64,000 nt of DNA. Source: Variovorax sp. PAMC 28711. GTDB taxonomy: Bacteria; Pseudomonadota; Gammaproteobacteria; Burkholderiales; Burkholderiaceae_C. The position numbers and the translations under genes were made by a program. The stretch is from the NCBI RefSeq assembly GCF_001577265.1, contig NZ_CP014517.1, positions 3,384,501-3,448,500 of the forward strand, in the 5' to 3' direction. Shown here in pieces: positions 46,792 to 57,275 of the stretch (the first letter of the stretch is position 1; each line of letters opens with the position of its first letter). The notes beneath the pieces were generated by a model. The model ran no database searches. It worked only from the letters and a program-made list of their open reading frames with translations, and was not told where the DNA came from.

Positions 46792-47475
46792 CTACTTTGC
46801 CCTGGTCTTTTCGAGCAGGGCGCGGGCTTCTTCGCGGCGTCCGGTGTCGGCCACCAGGCGGCCGGGCCGTGCCGGCGCACCGATCGCCCGCTCGAGGTAG
46901 GGCACCGCCTGTTCCGGCTGCTTGGTCTCGACCAGGTACTCGCCGTAGAAGAAGTTCGGATCGATGCCCTTGGGATTGAGCGCCAGCGCTTTCTGCAGGA
47001 GGTCTTTCGCCTTGGCCTTGTCGCCGAAACCCACGGGCCACCCGGGCACTTTGTAGTAGAGGACGCCCAGGCTGTTGTAGGCCGAGCCGTCGAGCGCGTT
47101 GCCGTCGATGGCAATGGCCGATTCGTAGAGCGACTTGGCCTGCTTGACGAGGCCGAGCGCGCCCAGCCCGCCCTTCTCGCCGGCCCACGAGCTCACGACG
47201 ATGCCTTCCCAGACCAGCGGCTCTGCACGGCCCGCATGGTTCTCGCTGATCTTGTGTGCCTTGGCGGCGAGCGCCTCGAAGCGTTTTTCGCGCTCGGCCG
47301 GCGGGCTCTGGTAGCGGATGACTTCCCAGTCGTGCTGGAGTTCGACCACGGCGTCGTCCACCGGAGCCGCCTGCACGGGCAGGGCCACGAAGGCGAGTGT
47401 CGCAAGGCTGGCGGCGGCGGCCAGCGCGGTGATGACGCGTCGTCGCATGGGGGCGGAGGTGTGCTTGTCTTTCAT
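46792..47475 (-). CDS. Exported TPR-repeat protein, last gene of the hemolysin-family operon
   Basis: 227 residues. Signal peptide (RRRVITALAAAASLATLAFVALPVQA), cleaved near residue 36. Tetratricopeptide-type helical pairs follow: AKSLYESAIAIDGNALDGSAYNSLGVLYYK, AKDLLQKALALNPKGIDPNFFYGEYLVE and PEQAVPYLERAI. It is periplasmic and probably a scaffold or binding protein. It lies 13 bases after the SDR gene with an AAGGAA site, so it appears co-transcribed with the biosynthetic genes; a role in handling their product is inference. Confidence 0.82.
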   Translation of the reverse strand: MKDKHTSAPMRRRVITALAAAASLATLAFVALPVQAAPVDDAVVELQHDWEVIRYQSPPAEREKRFEALAAKAHKISENHAGRAEPLVWEGIVVSSWAGEKGGLGALGLVKQAKSLYESAIAIDGNALDGSAYNSLGVLYYKVPGWPVGFGDKAKAKDLLQKALALNPKGIDPNFFYGEYLVETKQPEQAVPYLERAIGAPARPGRLVADTGRREEARALLEKTRAK

Positions 47476-47488
47476 TTTTTTCCTTGGT

Positions 47489-48370
47489 TCAGGGGGAGCT
47501 GTGCATCAGCGAATGGGTGTCGGCATCGGTCGGGCCTTCTGGCGGGCAGTCGAGCGACAGGGTGGCGGGTTGCGAAAGGGCCGGCAGGCTGGCCCGGTGT
47601 TTGGTGAACGCGCCGTCGAGCCATGCCGGGACCAGTCCGTTGAGTCGCACGGCGAGCTTTTCGGGGAAGCCGAGAAACCGCTCGACAGCGCCGCTCTCCA
47701 GCAGGTCCACCAACGCACGCGCCACCGACTGCGGATCGTCCATGGCGGTCGCGGTTGCAGCGTTGTAGTGGCTGACGGCCTCGCTGTTGAACGCAGTGCG
47801 CGTGCTGCGCGGCCCGAGGTATTGCACGCCGATGCGCGTGTCACCGAGTTCGCGGCGCAACGACTCCGCGAAGCCGCGCAAGCCGAATTTGCTCGCGCTG
47901 TACACGCTGTAGCCAGGCAGGCCGAGGCGCCCGAGCACCGAGCCGACGAAGAGGATGCGGGCTTCGGGCAGCGCGCGCAAATGCGGCAGCAGCGTCTGCG
48001 TGAGGAGCATCGGCACGAAAAGATTCAGGTGCAGCACCTGTGCCATTTCGGTGGCGCTGAGCGCTTCGAGCCTCCCGAAGCCGGGCAACCCGGCGTTGTG
48101 CACCACGACGTTGGCGCCCCAACCGGCGGCCACTTCGGCCAGCCCGGTGATGCTGGCTGTTCGCGTGAGGTCCGCTGCATACCACTCCACCTGGGGCTTC
48201 ATCGGGTCCTTGCATTCGCGCAGCAACGCACGGGCCTGCGCGGCCAGCCGCGCCGGTGAGCGGCCGACCAGCATCACCGAGGCACTCGCGCCCACCAGCG
48301 CTTCGGCAGCAGCCTGCCCGATGCCGCCGCTGGCACCGGTGAGCAGGACGCGCGCGCCGGCCGCCTTCAT
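47489..48370 (-). CDS. Short-chain dehydrogenase/reductase of the hemolysin-family operon
   Basis: 293 residues. Cofactor loop VLLTGASGGIGQAAAE, VHNAGLPGFGRLEAL, catalytic Ser in FVGSVLGRLGLPGYS and the YSASKFG catalytic Tyr/Lys pair. A longer C-terminus (residues 230-290, with FLGFPEKLAVRLNGLVPAWLDGAF) resembles SDRs that act on lipid-like substrates. The start overlaps the stop of the diiron gene (ATGA). A ketone or acyl-derived carbonyl is the likely substrate. The operon setting is unusual for a housekeeping reductase. Confidence 0.88.
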   Translation of the reverse strand: MKAAGARVLLTGASGGIGQAAAEALVGASASVMLVGRSPARLAAQARALLRECKDPMKPQVEWYAADLTRTASITGLAEVAAGWGANVVVHNAGLPGFGRLEALSATEMAQVLHLNLFVPMLLTQTLLPHLRALPEARILFVGSVLGRLGLPGYSVYSASKFGLRGFAESLRRELGDTRIGVQYLGPRSTRTAFNSEAVSHYNAATATAMDDPQSVARALVDLLESGAVERFLGFPEKLAVRLNGLVPAWLDGAFTKHRASLPALSQPATLSLDCPPEGPTDADTHSLMHSSP

Positions 48371-49050
48371 GCCGCCACCGCGCTTTGCGTCACTGCGGTC
48401 TGCGGCAAGGGCAGGCCCCGGAACACGTCGCTGTAGAGCCAGTAGAAGGCGCGCGCCGCGTGGACAATGTCGGCCTGGTCCTGTGCATCGTCGACCTGGT
48501 CCATCAGCAGTTCGAAGTGGGCGGTGTGTTCCTGGTCGAGCGTGCCGTGCGAGCGCAGGTAGCTGAAAGCCGCGTCGGGCAACTGCAGGGGCTTCTGGAT
48601 CTGGTCTGCCGCGAGCAGGGCCAGCGACACGCTGGTGCCTTCGAGCACATGCACCATGCCGAAGAAGCCCAGCGGATTGCGCCGCGCGATGGTGTCGTAG
48701 GCATACGCGACCATCACTTCGGTCGCATGGCCGGGCGGCCCGTTGCGCACGGCTTCCTCGTCGCCTCCCGTGGCACGGATGTCGTTCAGGATCCATTCGT
48801 CGTGGCCCTGTTCTTCTTCGATGTACTCGTCCAGCGGTTCGCGCAGCCAGAGGTTGGACTTCGGCAACGCGGCCTGGCACGCATGCAGCAGGGGCACCGT
48901 GTGACGCACGTGGTGATAGGCCTCGCGCAGGAAGGCCTGGTAGCTCGACAGCGAAACCTCGCCGCGCAGGCAGCCCTGGATGATCGGCGTGGCCAGCAAG
49001 CGCATGCGGGCGTCGGTGGTCTCGGCGACCAGTCTTTTGTAGAAGCTCAT
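48367..49050 (-). CDS. Heme-oxygenase-like diiron oxidase (TenA/UndA-type fold)
   Basis: 227 residues. An all-helical protein with putative metal ligands: Glu 43 and nearby His in REAYHHVRHTV, Glu 80 and His 83 in IEEEQGHDEW, Glu 137 in GMVHVLEGTS and Asp 172/His 178 in LDQEHTAHFELL. The E-x2-H and D-x5-H spacings match those in UndA-like diiron oxidases, which act on fatty or amino acid chains. It may oxidise or cleave the acyl chain activated by the ligase encoded 14 bases upstream. The assignment to the superfamily is fairly sure, the reaction is not. Confidence 0.78.
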   Translation of the reverse strand: MSFYKRLVAETTDARMRLLATPIIQGCLRGEVSLSSYQAFLREAYHHVRHTVPLLHACQAALPKSNLWLREPLDEYIEEEQGHDEWILNDIRATGGDEEAVRNGPPGHATEVMVAYAYDTIARRNPLGFFGMVHVLEGTSVSLALLAADQIQKPLQLPDAAFSYLRSHGTLDQEHTAHFELLMDQVDDAQDQADIVHAARAFYWLYSDVFRGLPLPQTAVTQSAVAA

Positions 49051-49064
49051 GGGAGTCTCGGTTG

Positions 49065-50525
49065 TCAGGAAAGGGAAGGTGCCGTGGTGCCCAGTGCGTC
49101 GGCATGCAGGGCGAGGATGGCTGCGCGCTGCGGTCGCCCGTTGGCTGTCGCCAGACCCGAGGCGACGCTGAAGTCCGCCTGGCCGCGCGTCCAGCGTGCG
49201 ATGCGCGCGTAGTCGGGCAAGGTGGCGTTGGCGGTTTCGACGGCGGCCTGAAGTGCATCGTCGGTCGCGCCCGGAAGCACCGGCCACAGCACGGCGCTCA
49301 ATGCGGGTTCGCCGTCGCCGAAGACCACCGCGTGCGCGATCGCGTGCTCGCTGCGCAGCGCCGTCTCGACCCACTCGGGCGAGACGTTCCGACCGAACCC
49401 GGTGATCAGCACATGCTTCTTGCGGCCGCTGATGTGGAGGAATCCGTCGGCGTCGATGTGACCGAGGTCCCCGGTCGACCAGCGATCGCGGTGCGGGGCG
49501 TCGGCGCCTTGTCCGAGGTAGCCCAGAAACAGGCTGCCCGCCACTTCGATTTCGCCGTCGGCGGCGATGTGCACTTGCGCATGGGGCAGCGCGCGGCCCG
49601 CGCTGCCGGGCAGGTCGGCACCGGGCAGGTTGAGTGTTTGAACCGATGCGCCTTCAGACAGGCCGTAGCCCTCGCAGGCCGGGATGCCCATCGCGCGCGC
49701 AGCTTGCAGAAGCTTGACGCCGACCGCGGCGCCACCCACTGCGACGAGCTTGAGCGACGCCGGCGCGCGCTGGCCGGTCTGCAACAGGTAGCCGGTCCAG
49801 ACGCGCAGCATCTGCGGCAGCAGGATGACGCTGTCCGGTTGTTGCGCCACCACCGCGGCATGGAAACGTGCGGCGTCGAAGCTCGACGAGCCCGACAGGC
49901 CCAGCGCCGCCAGCGGCAACGTCACGCAAGTGGCGCCGCGCATCAGCGGCGCCATCACACCCGCGATGTTTTCCAGCAGCACCGCGAAAGGCAGCGCGCA
50001 CAGATGGCGGCGGATGTCGAGCGGCTCCATGGCCTCCACGAGTCCGCTGGCCACACCCTGCATCGCGACGGCGTCGAGGCAAACCCCTTTGGGTGCGCCG
50101 GTGGTGCCGGAGGTAAAGGTGATCTTGGCCGTGCCTTCGGGCATCGCCACGGTGGCCGCCGGCAGCCGCACCATCGCCAGCGACTGGCCGGCGACCGTGC
50201 AGGACGAAGCGGGCGCCTGGGGCCAGCGTGCCGCCATCGTCGGCATCGTCAACACGGTGTCGACGCCGGCCGCGGCCAGTGCGTGAGCGATCTGCTCGGC
50301 GGTGAAGAAGACGGGCAGCGGCACGTGCACGACCTGTGCCTCGGTGGCCGCACGGTCGGCCACCACCCAGGCAGGAGAGTTGTCCATCAGGGTCGCGAGC
50401 ACGCGGGTGCCTTGCGTCTTCAACCGGGCGGCCAGCGCATGGGTTTCCGAGGCCAGTTGCGCGAAGGTCCAGCGCAGCCCACCGTCGTCGAGCGCAATGG
50501 CTTGCGGGTCGGCAAGCGCGTTCAT
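49065..50525 (-). CDS. AMP-dependent acyl/aryl ligase of the hemolysin-family operon
   Basis: 486 residues, slightly short for the family, from ATG 50525, which overlaps the upstream stop (ATGA). Adenylation motifs: ITFTSGTTGAPKGVCL, EGYGLSEGASVQ, STGDLGHIDADG and HISGRKKHVLITGFGRNVSP. The conserved C-terminal lysine motif (NGK) reads ATANGRPQR, so the usual catalytic Lys is Arg. It presumably activates a carboxylic acid, perhaps a fatty acid, for the acyltransferase or diiron enzyme encoded beside it. It is not a classic p-coumarate ligase from context. Confidence 0.88.
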   Translation of the reverse strand: MNALADPQAIALDDGGLRWTFAQLASETHALAARLKTQGTRVLATLMDNSPAWVVADRAATEAQVVHVPLPVFFTAEQIAHALAAAGVDTVLTMPTMAARWPQAPASSCTVAGQSLAMVRLPAATVAMPEGTAKITFTSGTTGAPKGVCLDAVAMQGVASGLVEAMEPLDIRRHLCALPFAVLLENIAGVMAPLMRGATCVTLPLAALGLSGSSSFDAARFHAAVVAQQPDSVILLPQMLRVWTGYLLQTGQRAPASLKLVAVGGAAVGVKLLQAARAMGIPACEGYGLSEGASVQTLNLPGADLPGSAGRALPHAQVHIAADGEIEVAGSLFLGYLGQGADAPHRDRWSTGDLGHIDADGFLHISGRKKHVLITGFGRNVSPEWVETALRSEHAIAHAVVFGDGEPALSAVLWPVLPGATDDALQAAVETANATLPDYARIARWTRGQADFSVASGLATANGRPQRAAILALHADALGTTAPSLS

Positions 50526-51166
50526 TGGCCGGCTTTCGGGGCGCGTGCAGGCCGCGCCAGTCGTCGAAGCGCCTGATGAAGGTGGCCCGCGAGCACCACC
50601 GGGCGATGGTCGTAGTAGCTGCCCCAGCTCGTAGCATCCGGACCCAGCGCCTGCGGATCGGCCATGCCGAGAGCGAGCGGCGTCACGCCCATGCGCATGA
50701 AGAGGTGGCGCAGTTCGCTGGTGATGGTGCCCACGACCCACACGAAGCCCTGCGATGCGAGGTGCGGTCCGATCAGCGAAATGAGCCGTCGACCTTCGCC
50801 GGCGCGGCTGGCGGCCAGATGGCCGACCTCGACGATGTGATGGCGTTCGGGCTGGGCCTCGGCCTGCGAGGCGAGCAGGGTTTCGACGGGCGACGGCAGG
50901 TAGCGCTCAAGAAAGAGCGTGGCGCCGCCAGCGCTGCGGTAACCCGCTGCCGCGACGATCTCGCCGCGGTCCTGCAGGCTGACCAGCATGGGCGCGAAGT
51001 GCTGCACGTCCGCGCCATAGCGCCTCGCGAACACGTCGCCGATGAACTGTTCGACCTCGGCGCGACGGGCGTCACCGAGGCCATGAACCTGCAGTCGCGG
51101 AGCCGAAGCCCGGGCGCTGGCAGACGACGCGCCGTCGCCGTCGTGCGGGGACAAAGCCATGAACAT
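50522..51166 (-). CDS. Thermostable-hemolysin-family protein (GNAT-like acyltransferase fold)
   Basis: 214 residues from ATG 51166, chosen because AAGGAG stands five bases before it; an ATG at 51187 is possible. Family hallmarks: EVEQFIGDVFARRYGADVQHFAP, TLFLERYLPSPVE, HIVEVGHLAASRAGEGR, VVGTITSELRHLFMRMGVTPLALG and YYDHRPVVLAG. The family is named after a Vibrio protein, but its fold resembles acyltransferases and autoinducer synthases more than toxins. It is the first gene of the operon with the ligase, diiron protein, SDR and TPR protein. Biochemical role unknown. Confidence 0.85.
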   Translation of the reverse strand: MFMALSPHDGDGASSASARASAPRLQVHGLGDARRAEVEQFIGDVFARRYGADVQHFAPMLVSLQDRGEIVAAAGYRSAGGATLFLERYLPSPVETLLASQAEAQPERHHIVEVGHLAASRAGEGRRLISLIGPHLASQGFVWVVGTITSELRHLFMRMGVTPLALGMADPQALGPDATSWGSYYDHRPVVLAGHLHQALRRLARPARAPKAGQ

Positions 51167-51233
51167 TCGCTCTCCTTGGAGTTCCACGGCAAACGGTGGA
51201 TGAACTCAAGGAGCGAATGCTGCCGGCCGAGGA

Positions 51234-52154
51234 TTAAGGTGGGATTAAGTGGCTCGCGACGTTCCAGAATGATTCTGCGGCTGTTCCCGACAGGCTGACC
51301 TCGCGGTACAGCCGGATCTCCAGCGGCACCTTCCAGTCGTCGTTGGCGGCGGCGACGAGCCGGCCTTGCGCGATGTCTTCGTCCACCAGCGTCAGCGGCA
51401 ACCAGGCGATGCCGCGCCCGTCGAGCACCATGGTGCGCAGCACCGACGCGAGGTGCGCGGTCAACACCGTCTGGACCGGGACCGGCAGCGTCTCCAGCCG
51501 CCGGCCGATGACGGCCCGCAGGATGCGGCCGAGCCCGGACTCCTGCGTGTAGTCGAGCACTGGCACCGGCACCGCGGATGCACCTTCGTGTTCCAGCCGA
51601 TGGCGCGGTCGCCCCGCACCGTCGGGCGCGGACACCGGGATCAGCATGTCGTGTCCGATGGCGGCCGAGCGATAGGGCGCCGCATCCAGCGCGCCCTGCG
51701 CCTGCGGATGGGCATGGCTCAACACGAATTGCACCTTGCTCTGCAGCATCAGCGTTTCGCAACGCTGCAGCACGTCGGACATGAGTTGCACCGGCCCGAG
51801 CGCCTTACTCGATTCGAGCCCGCGCAACCAGCGCGGCAGGAAGGTGAAGGACAGCGCGTGCGTCGACGCGATGCGCAAGGTCACCGAATCGGCTTCGGCG
51901 ATCTTCTTCGCCTCGCCCGGAACGCGCGCCACCCGCGCGAGGATTTCCTGCGCCACGCCGGTAAACCATTCGCCGACCTCGGTGAGCTGCGCGGGTTGCG
52001 AGCTGCGATCGAAGAGTGCGGCACCGAGCCAGGCTTCGAGCGCACGAATGCGCGGGCTGAACGCGGGCTGCGAGCGGTGCCGGTCTTCTGCCGCGCGCGG
52101 GAAATTGCCGGTGGCGGCCAGCGCGAGAAAGTCTTCGAGCCGGATGCGGTTCAT
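51234..52154 (-). CDS. LysR-family regulator divergent from tarD
   Basis: 306 residues from ATG 52154. Helix-turn-helix: RLEDFLALAATGNFPRAAEDRHRSQPAFSPRIRALEAWLGAALFDRS. The effector domain has VTLRIASTHALSFTFLPRWLRGL, DMLIPVSAPD and TVLTAHLASVLRTMVLDGRGIAWLP. It diverges from tarD across 111 bases containing the palindrome CGATGCATCG (52176-52185). It also ends only 67 bases before the hemolysin-family gene on the same strand, so it could regulate either side. Tartrate response is more likely by arrangement. Confidence 0.9.
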   Translation of the reverse strand: MNRIRLEDFLALAATGNFPRAAEDRHRSQPAFSPRIRALEAWLGAALFDRSSQPAQLTEVGEWFTGVAQEILARVARVPGEAKKIAEADSVTLRIASTHALSFTFLPRWLRGLESSKALGPVQLMSDVLQRCETLMLQSKVQFVLSHAHPQAQGALDAAPYRSAAIGHDMLIPVSAPDGAGRPRHRLEHEGASAVPVPVLDYTQESGLGRILRAVIGRRLETLPVPVQTVLTAHLASVLRTMVLDGRGIAWLPLTLVDEDIAQGRLVAAANDDWKVPLEIRLYREVSLSGTAAESFWNVASHLIPP

Positions 52155-52265
52155 GAGCAGGGTTCCCGGTTCGTCCGATGCATCGAAGCAGCAAAAAGAG
52201 CATTGGCCGAAAACCGTGCAGAGGCGGACGATGTGGGCTCTCAATCAAACCGCACTGGAGCCCCT

Positions 52266-53432
52266 GTGAAAATCGTCGAAATCCGCGAGAAGACCATTCC
52301 CATCAGTTCGCCGATCCGCAACGCCTACATCGACTTCAGCAAGATGACCTTGAGTCTGGTGGCCGTCGTCACCGACGTGGTCCGCGACGGCAAGCCGGTC
52401 ATCGGCTACGGCTTCAACTCGAACGGCCGCTACGGCCAGGGCAAGCTGATGCGCGAGCGCTTCGTCCCGCGCCTCCTCGAGGCCGACCCGGCCACGCTGA
52501 TCGCCGACACCGGCGACAACCTCGATCCGCACAAGATCTGGAACGCGATGTTCACCAACGAAAAGCCGGGCGGACACGGTGAGCGTTCGGTGGCGATCGG
52601 CACCATCGACATGGCGGTGTGGGACGCGGTGGCCAAGATCGAAGGCAAGCCGCTCTTCCAGCTGCTGGCCGACCGCTACGGCACTGGGCAGCCCGACCGC
52701 AAGATCTTCGTGTACGCAGCGGGCGGCTATTACTACCCCGGACAAGACCACCGGAAGCTGCAGGACGAGATGCGCAGCTACATCGACCGCGGCTACACGG
52801 TGGTCAAGAAGAAGATCGGCGGCGCCTCGCTCGACGAAGACCTGCGCCGCATCGACTCGATCATGGAAGTGCTGCAAGACGGCCAGAAGCTGTGCGTCGA
52901 CGCCAACGGTCGTTTCGACCTGGAAACCGCTATTCGTTATGCCAAGGCGCTCTCGCAATACGACCTCTTCTGGTACGAGGAGCCGGGCGATCCGCTCGAC
53001 TTCGAACTGCAGGCGGCGCTCCGAAATTTCTACAAGAACCCGATGGCGACGGGCGAGAACCTGTTCTCAATGCAGGACGCACGCAACCTGATCCGTTATG
53101 GCGGCATGCGGCCCGACCGCGACTGGCTCCAGTTCGATTGCGCACTGAGCTACGGCCTGGTCGAGTACCTGCGCACGCTCGACATGCTGAAGGAGCACGG
53201 CTGGTCGGCCACGCGTTGCATCCCCCACGGCGGGCACCAGATGTCGCTCAACATTGCGGCCGGTCTCGGGCTCGGCGGCAACGAGTCGTACCCCGACCTG
53301 TTCCAGCCCTTCGGTGGTTTCCCCGACGGCGCCAAGGTGGAGCAGGGTTTCGTCACGCTGCCCGATTTGCCGGGCATCGGTTTCGAAGGCAAGGCCGACC
53401 TGTACCGCGAAATGCAGGCGCTGTCGGCCTGA
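52266..53432 (+). CDS. tarD: D(-)-tartrate dehydratase (enolase superfamily)
   Basis: 388 residues from GTG 52266, with GGAG upstream. It strongly resembles Bradyrhizobium TarD: SSPIRNAYIDFSKM, GYGFNSNGRYGQG, GGHGERSVA and YAAGGYYYPGQ. The barrel carries the acid/base lysines in VVKKKIGG (about 181 and 183), metal ligands Asp 212 (VDANGRF), Glu 238 (WYEEPGDP) and Glu 264 (ATGENLF), and the catalytic His in CIPHGGHQMS. It dehydrates D-tartrate to oxaloacetate. It lies alone, divergent from a LysR gene; no tartrate transporter is adjacent. Confidence 0.93.
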   Translation: MKIVEIREKTIPISSPIRNAYIDFSKMTLSLVAVVTDVVRDGKPVIGYGFNSNGRYGQGKLMRERFVPRLLEADPATLIADTGDNLDPHKIWNAMFTNEKPGGHGERSVAIGTIDMAVWDAVAKIEGKPLFQLLADRYGTGQPDRKIFVYAAGGYYYPGQDHRKLQDEMRSYIDRGYTVVKKKIGGASLDEDLRRIDSIMEVLQDGQKLCVDANGRFDLETAIRYAKALSQYDLFWYEEPGDPLDFELQAALRNFYKNPMATGENLFSMQDARNLIRYGGMRPDRDWLQFDCALSYGLVEYLRTLDMLKEHGWSATRCIPHGGHQMSLNIAAGLGLGGNESYPDLFQPFGGFPDGAKVEQGFVTLPDLPGIGFEGKADLYREMQALSA

Positions 53433-53436
53433 ACCG

Positions 53437-53886
53437 TCAAGCGATCAGGTAGCGGGGGAACACTTTTGCCGCGTCCGTCAGCAGGGCGAATTCTTCTTCG
53501 GCGAGCGCCATCGCTTCCATGTCGAAATGGGAAAGCGTGCCCCACAGTTCAAGCGAAGCCGACACGATCGGCACGCTGTGGTACGACACGATGACGCCTT
53601 GAAAAGGATGATGTGCGAGGCGGTGATCGGCCAGCGCGTCGTTGGTCCGAAAGGCCCGGTCGCGCTGCACGAACTGGCAGTAGCTGCGCTCGAAGGGCAC
53701 CACCGACAAAAAGTCCGGCTTGGCCTCGTGGCGCTTGTCGTGCAGCAACACGTTCTTCAGCACACGCCCCGAGAACCGGTACACCGCGCTGAAGCGATGC
53801 GGCGCGCCGGCGTTGAGGTAGCCGAGCGCGGCGGCAGGGCCCGCTGCCCGCAGGACCGAACGGAAGGTGTTCAGGTCGTTGACCAT
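53437..53886 (-). CDS. Small single-domain GAF protein
   Basis: 149 residues forming one GAF domain: RFSAVYRFSGRVLKNVLLHD, FLSVVPFERSYCQFV, RTNDALADHRLAHHPFQGVIVSYHSVPIV and LWGTLSHFDMEAM. These correspond to the conserved GAF strands, including the YC-x2-V and GTL-x-HFD features. No output domain is attached. It lies 31 bases after the SGNH lipoprotein gene, the last gene of the two-component operon, so it may be a cytoplasmic sensing partner. The ligand is unknown. Confidence 0.8.
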   Translation of the reverse strand: MVNDLNTFRSVLRAAGPAAALGYLNAGAPHRFSAVYRFSGRVLKNVLLHDKRHEAKPDFLSVVPFERSYCQFVQRDRAFRTNDALADHRLAHHPFQGVIVSYHSVPIVSASLELWGTLSHFDMEAMALAEEEFALLTDAAKVFPRYLIA

Positions 53887-53917
53887 GCGAAATTATCCGC
53901 CCGCGCGGCCTGGCAGG

Positions 53918-54732
53918 CTACTGTTTTGCGTAGGCCTGCGCCGTGTCCCATGCCACTTGCTGCAGGTGGCGCGCCACGGACGGGTCGAGCCCGGCGGTGT
54001 AGCTCGACCCGACCGGCGAGCGCTTGAAAAGGGTCGCGTAGGTCGTGCAGGCCGCGAGGTAGGAGCCTGCCAGCGTCGGGTGCCGCTTGTCGGCGATGTA
54101 GAGGTTGACGTCGGGGCGCAGCTCGACGGACCGCGCGAAGGCCAGGCCGGCCGGAATCACCTGTGCGTTGTTGTCCTTGCCGGCCTGCGTGTAGGCGTCG
54201 GCCAGCTGCTTCGTCATGGCCGGCACGTCCTGGTAGGCCCAGGACATGAAGAACACCGGGCGCGCGCCGTTCTGGCGGGCGATGTCGGCGTTCTTCTTCG
54301 CGTAGTCGGTGAAGACGCTCTTGAGCTGCGGGTGGATCGGGCACTGGCTGCAATCCATCATCACCGCGACGTCGAACAGCCGGTCGAGCTTGTTGAAGAC
54401 CACGTTGTTGTTGGCGTCGAACGAGTATTTGCCCACCGCGTCGGGCCGGAAATACGACGCCACGTCGTGCCAGTCGGCGCCCGAGCCGCTGATGGTGATC
54501 ATGGTCGAACGGTGCTTGAAGCCCGGCATGCCGGCCGCGATCAGCGGCGCCATGTGGGAGGTGATGCCGTTGTTGAAATAGAAGAAGCTGTTGCCGATGT
54601 AGACCGACGACGTCGGGTTGCTGTACGCGGCATCGGCCGGCGAAGGAATGGCGTAGGCCGTGGTCTTCGGGAGCGGCGCGCAGGCGGCCAGCGCCAGGGC
54701 AGCAGAAGCGAGCAGCGCCCGCAAGAAAATCG

Positions 54733-54736
<4 letters not shown>
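53918..54736 (-). CDS. SGNH-hydrolase-like lipoprotein
   Basis: 272 residues from ATG 54736, overlapping the kinase stop (ATGA). A lipobox ends at Cys 19 (ALALAAC), so the mature protein is lipid-anchored, probably in the outer membrane. The catalytic serine block is YIGNSFFYFNNG (Ser 50, GNS in place of GDS) and the Asp-x2-His block is IADKRHPTLAGSYL (Asp 216, His 219). It is expected to hydrolyse esters or remove acyl groups from polysaccharides. Its translation is coupled to the hybrid sensor kinase, which is uncommon. Confidence 0.82.
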
Positions 54737-56521
<1,785 letters not shown>

Positions 56522-56529
<8 letters not shown>

Positions 56530-57151
56530 TCCGCAGGCCCTCGCGAGAAGCCTGGTAGGCGGCTTCGGTCCGGTTGCGCACGCCCAGTGCCCCGTACACC
56601 GCGGTGAGGTGGGCCTTGACCGTGGATTCTGCGATGTTCAGTTGGCGCGCGATGAGCTTGTTCGGCAGGCCGCGCGCCGCGGCGCGATACACGTCCATCT
56701 GCCGCGCGGTCAGGCCGGCCACGCGCGGGTCGACGGCCGGCGCGACTTCCTCCCAATGAGCCTGCGAGGTTTCCGAAGGCAGGAAAATTCGCCCGGCCAG
56801 CACATGCCGCAACGCCGCGACCATCATTTCCGAGCTGTACATCTTGGGGATGAACCCGGCCGCGCCGAGCTCGACCGACTGGCGGATCAATGCCGCGCTG
56901 GTTTCCCCCGACAGCACCACCACCCGCGCCGTGCAGCCGGTCTCGCGCAGCAGCCGGATCGATTCCGCGCCGTCGGTGGCGTTCAGGTGCCAGTCGAGCA
57001 GCACCAGGTCGAAATCGGTCGCCTGCACCAGCTGCGCGGCGTGGGCGATGTCGCCGGCGGTTTCGACGCGCAGCTCGGGCACCAGCACGCTGAGCAGGTT
57101 TTTTATCCCTTGCAGAAACATCACGTGGTCGTCGACCATCAACACATTCAT
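56522..57151 (-). CDS. NarL/LuxR-type response regulator
   Basis: 209 residues from ATG 57151. Receiver 1-120: MNVLMVDDHVMFLQGI with the acidic pair, Asp in LVLLDWHLNATDGAESI, VVVLSGETSAALI and the Lys in AGFIPKMYSSEMM. LuxR-type helix-turn-helix 145-205: VAGLTARQMDVYRAAARGLPNKLIARQLNIAESTVKAHLTAVYGALGV. It is the first gene of the operon with the hybrid kinase, the SGNH lipoprotein and the GAF protein, and diverges from the acetyltransferase gene. Confidence 0.93.
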
Positions 57152-57275
57152 GGGTACCTCTGGCGCCGAGTATTCACCAGATTGGTGGATTTGTACGTTT
57201 GGACATACTTTTAGTGAAGTGTCAACGCGACCGTTGGAGGAAGTCAAAGTCGCCATTTTTCCTAAGCTGCTGCCC

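Noticed and set aside
49065..50525. AMP ligase considered as the p-coumarate ligase for PYP chromophore
   Set aside because: It is locked in the hemolysin-family operon 13 kb away and lacks the normal catalytic lysine; nothing links it to the photoreceptor.
50522..51166. Hemolysin-family protein considered as a secreted toxin
   Set aside because: No signal peptide, and it is co-translated with biosynthetic enzymes; the family name is historical.
52266..53432. tarD considered as the missing aldarate dehydratase of the uronate pathway
   Set aside because: Its sequence closely matches D-tartrate dehydratase over the full length, it is far from the uronate locus and lacks the GntR operator.
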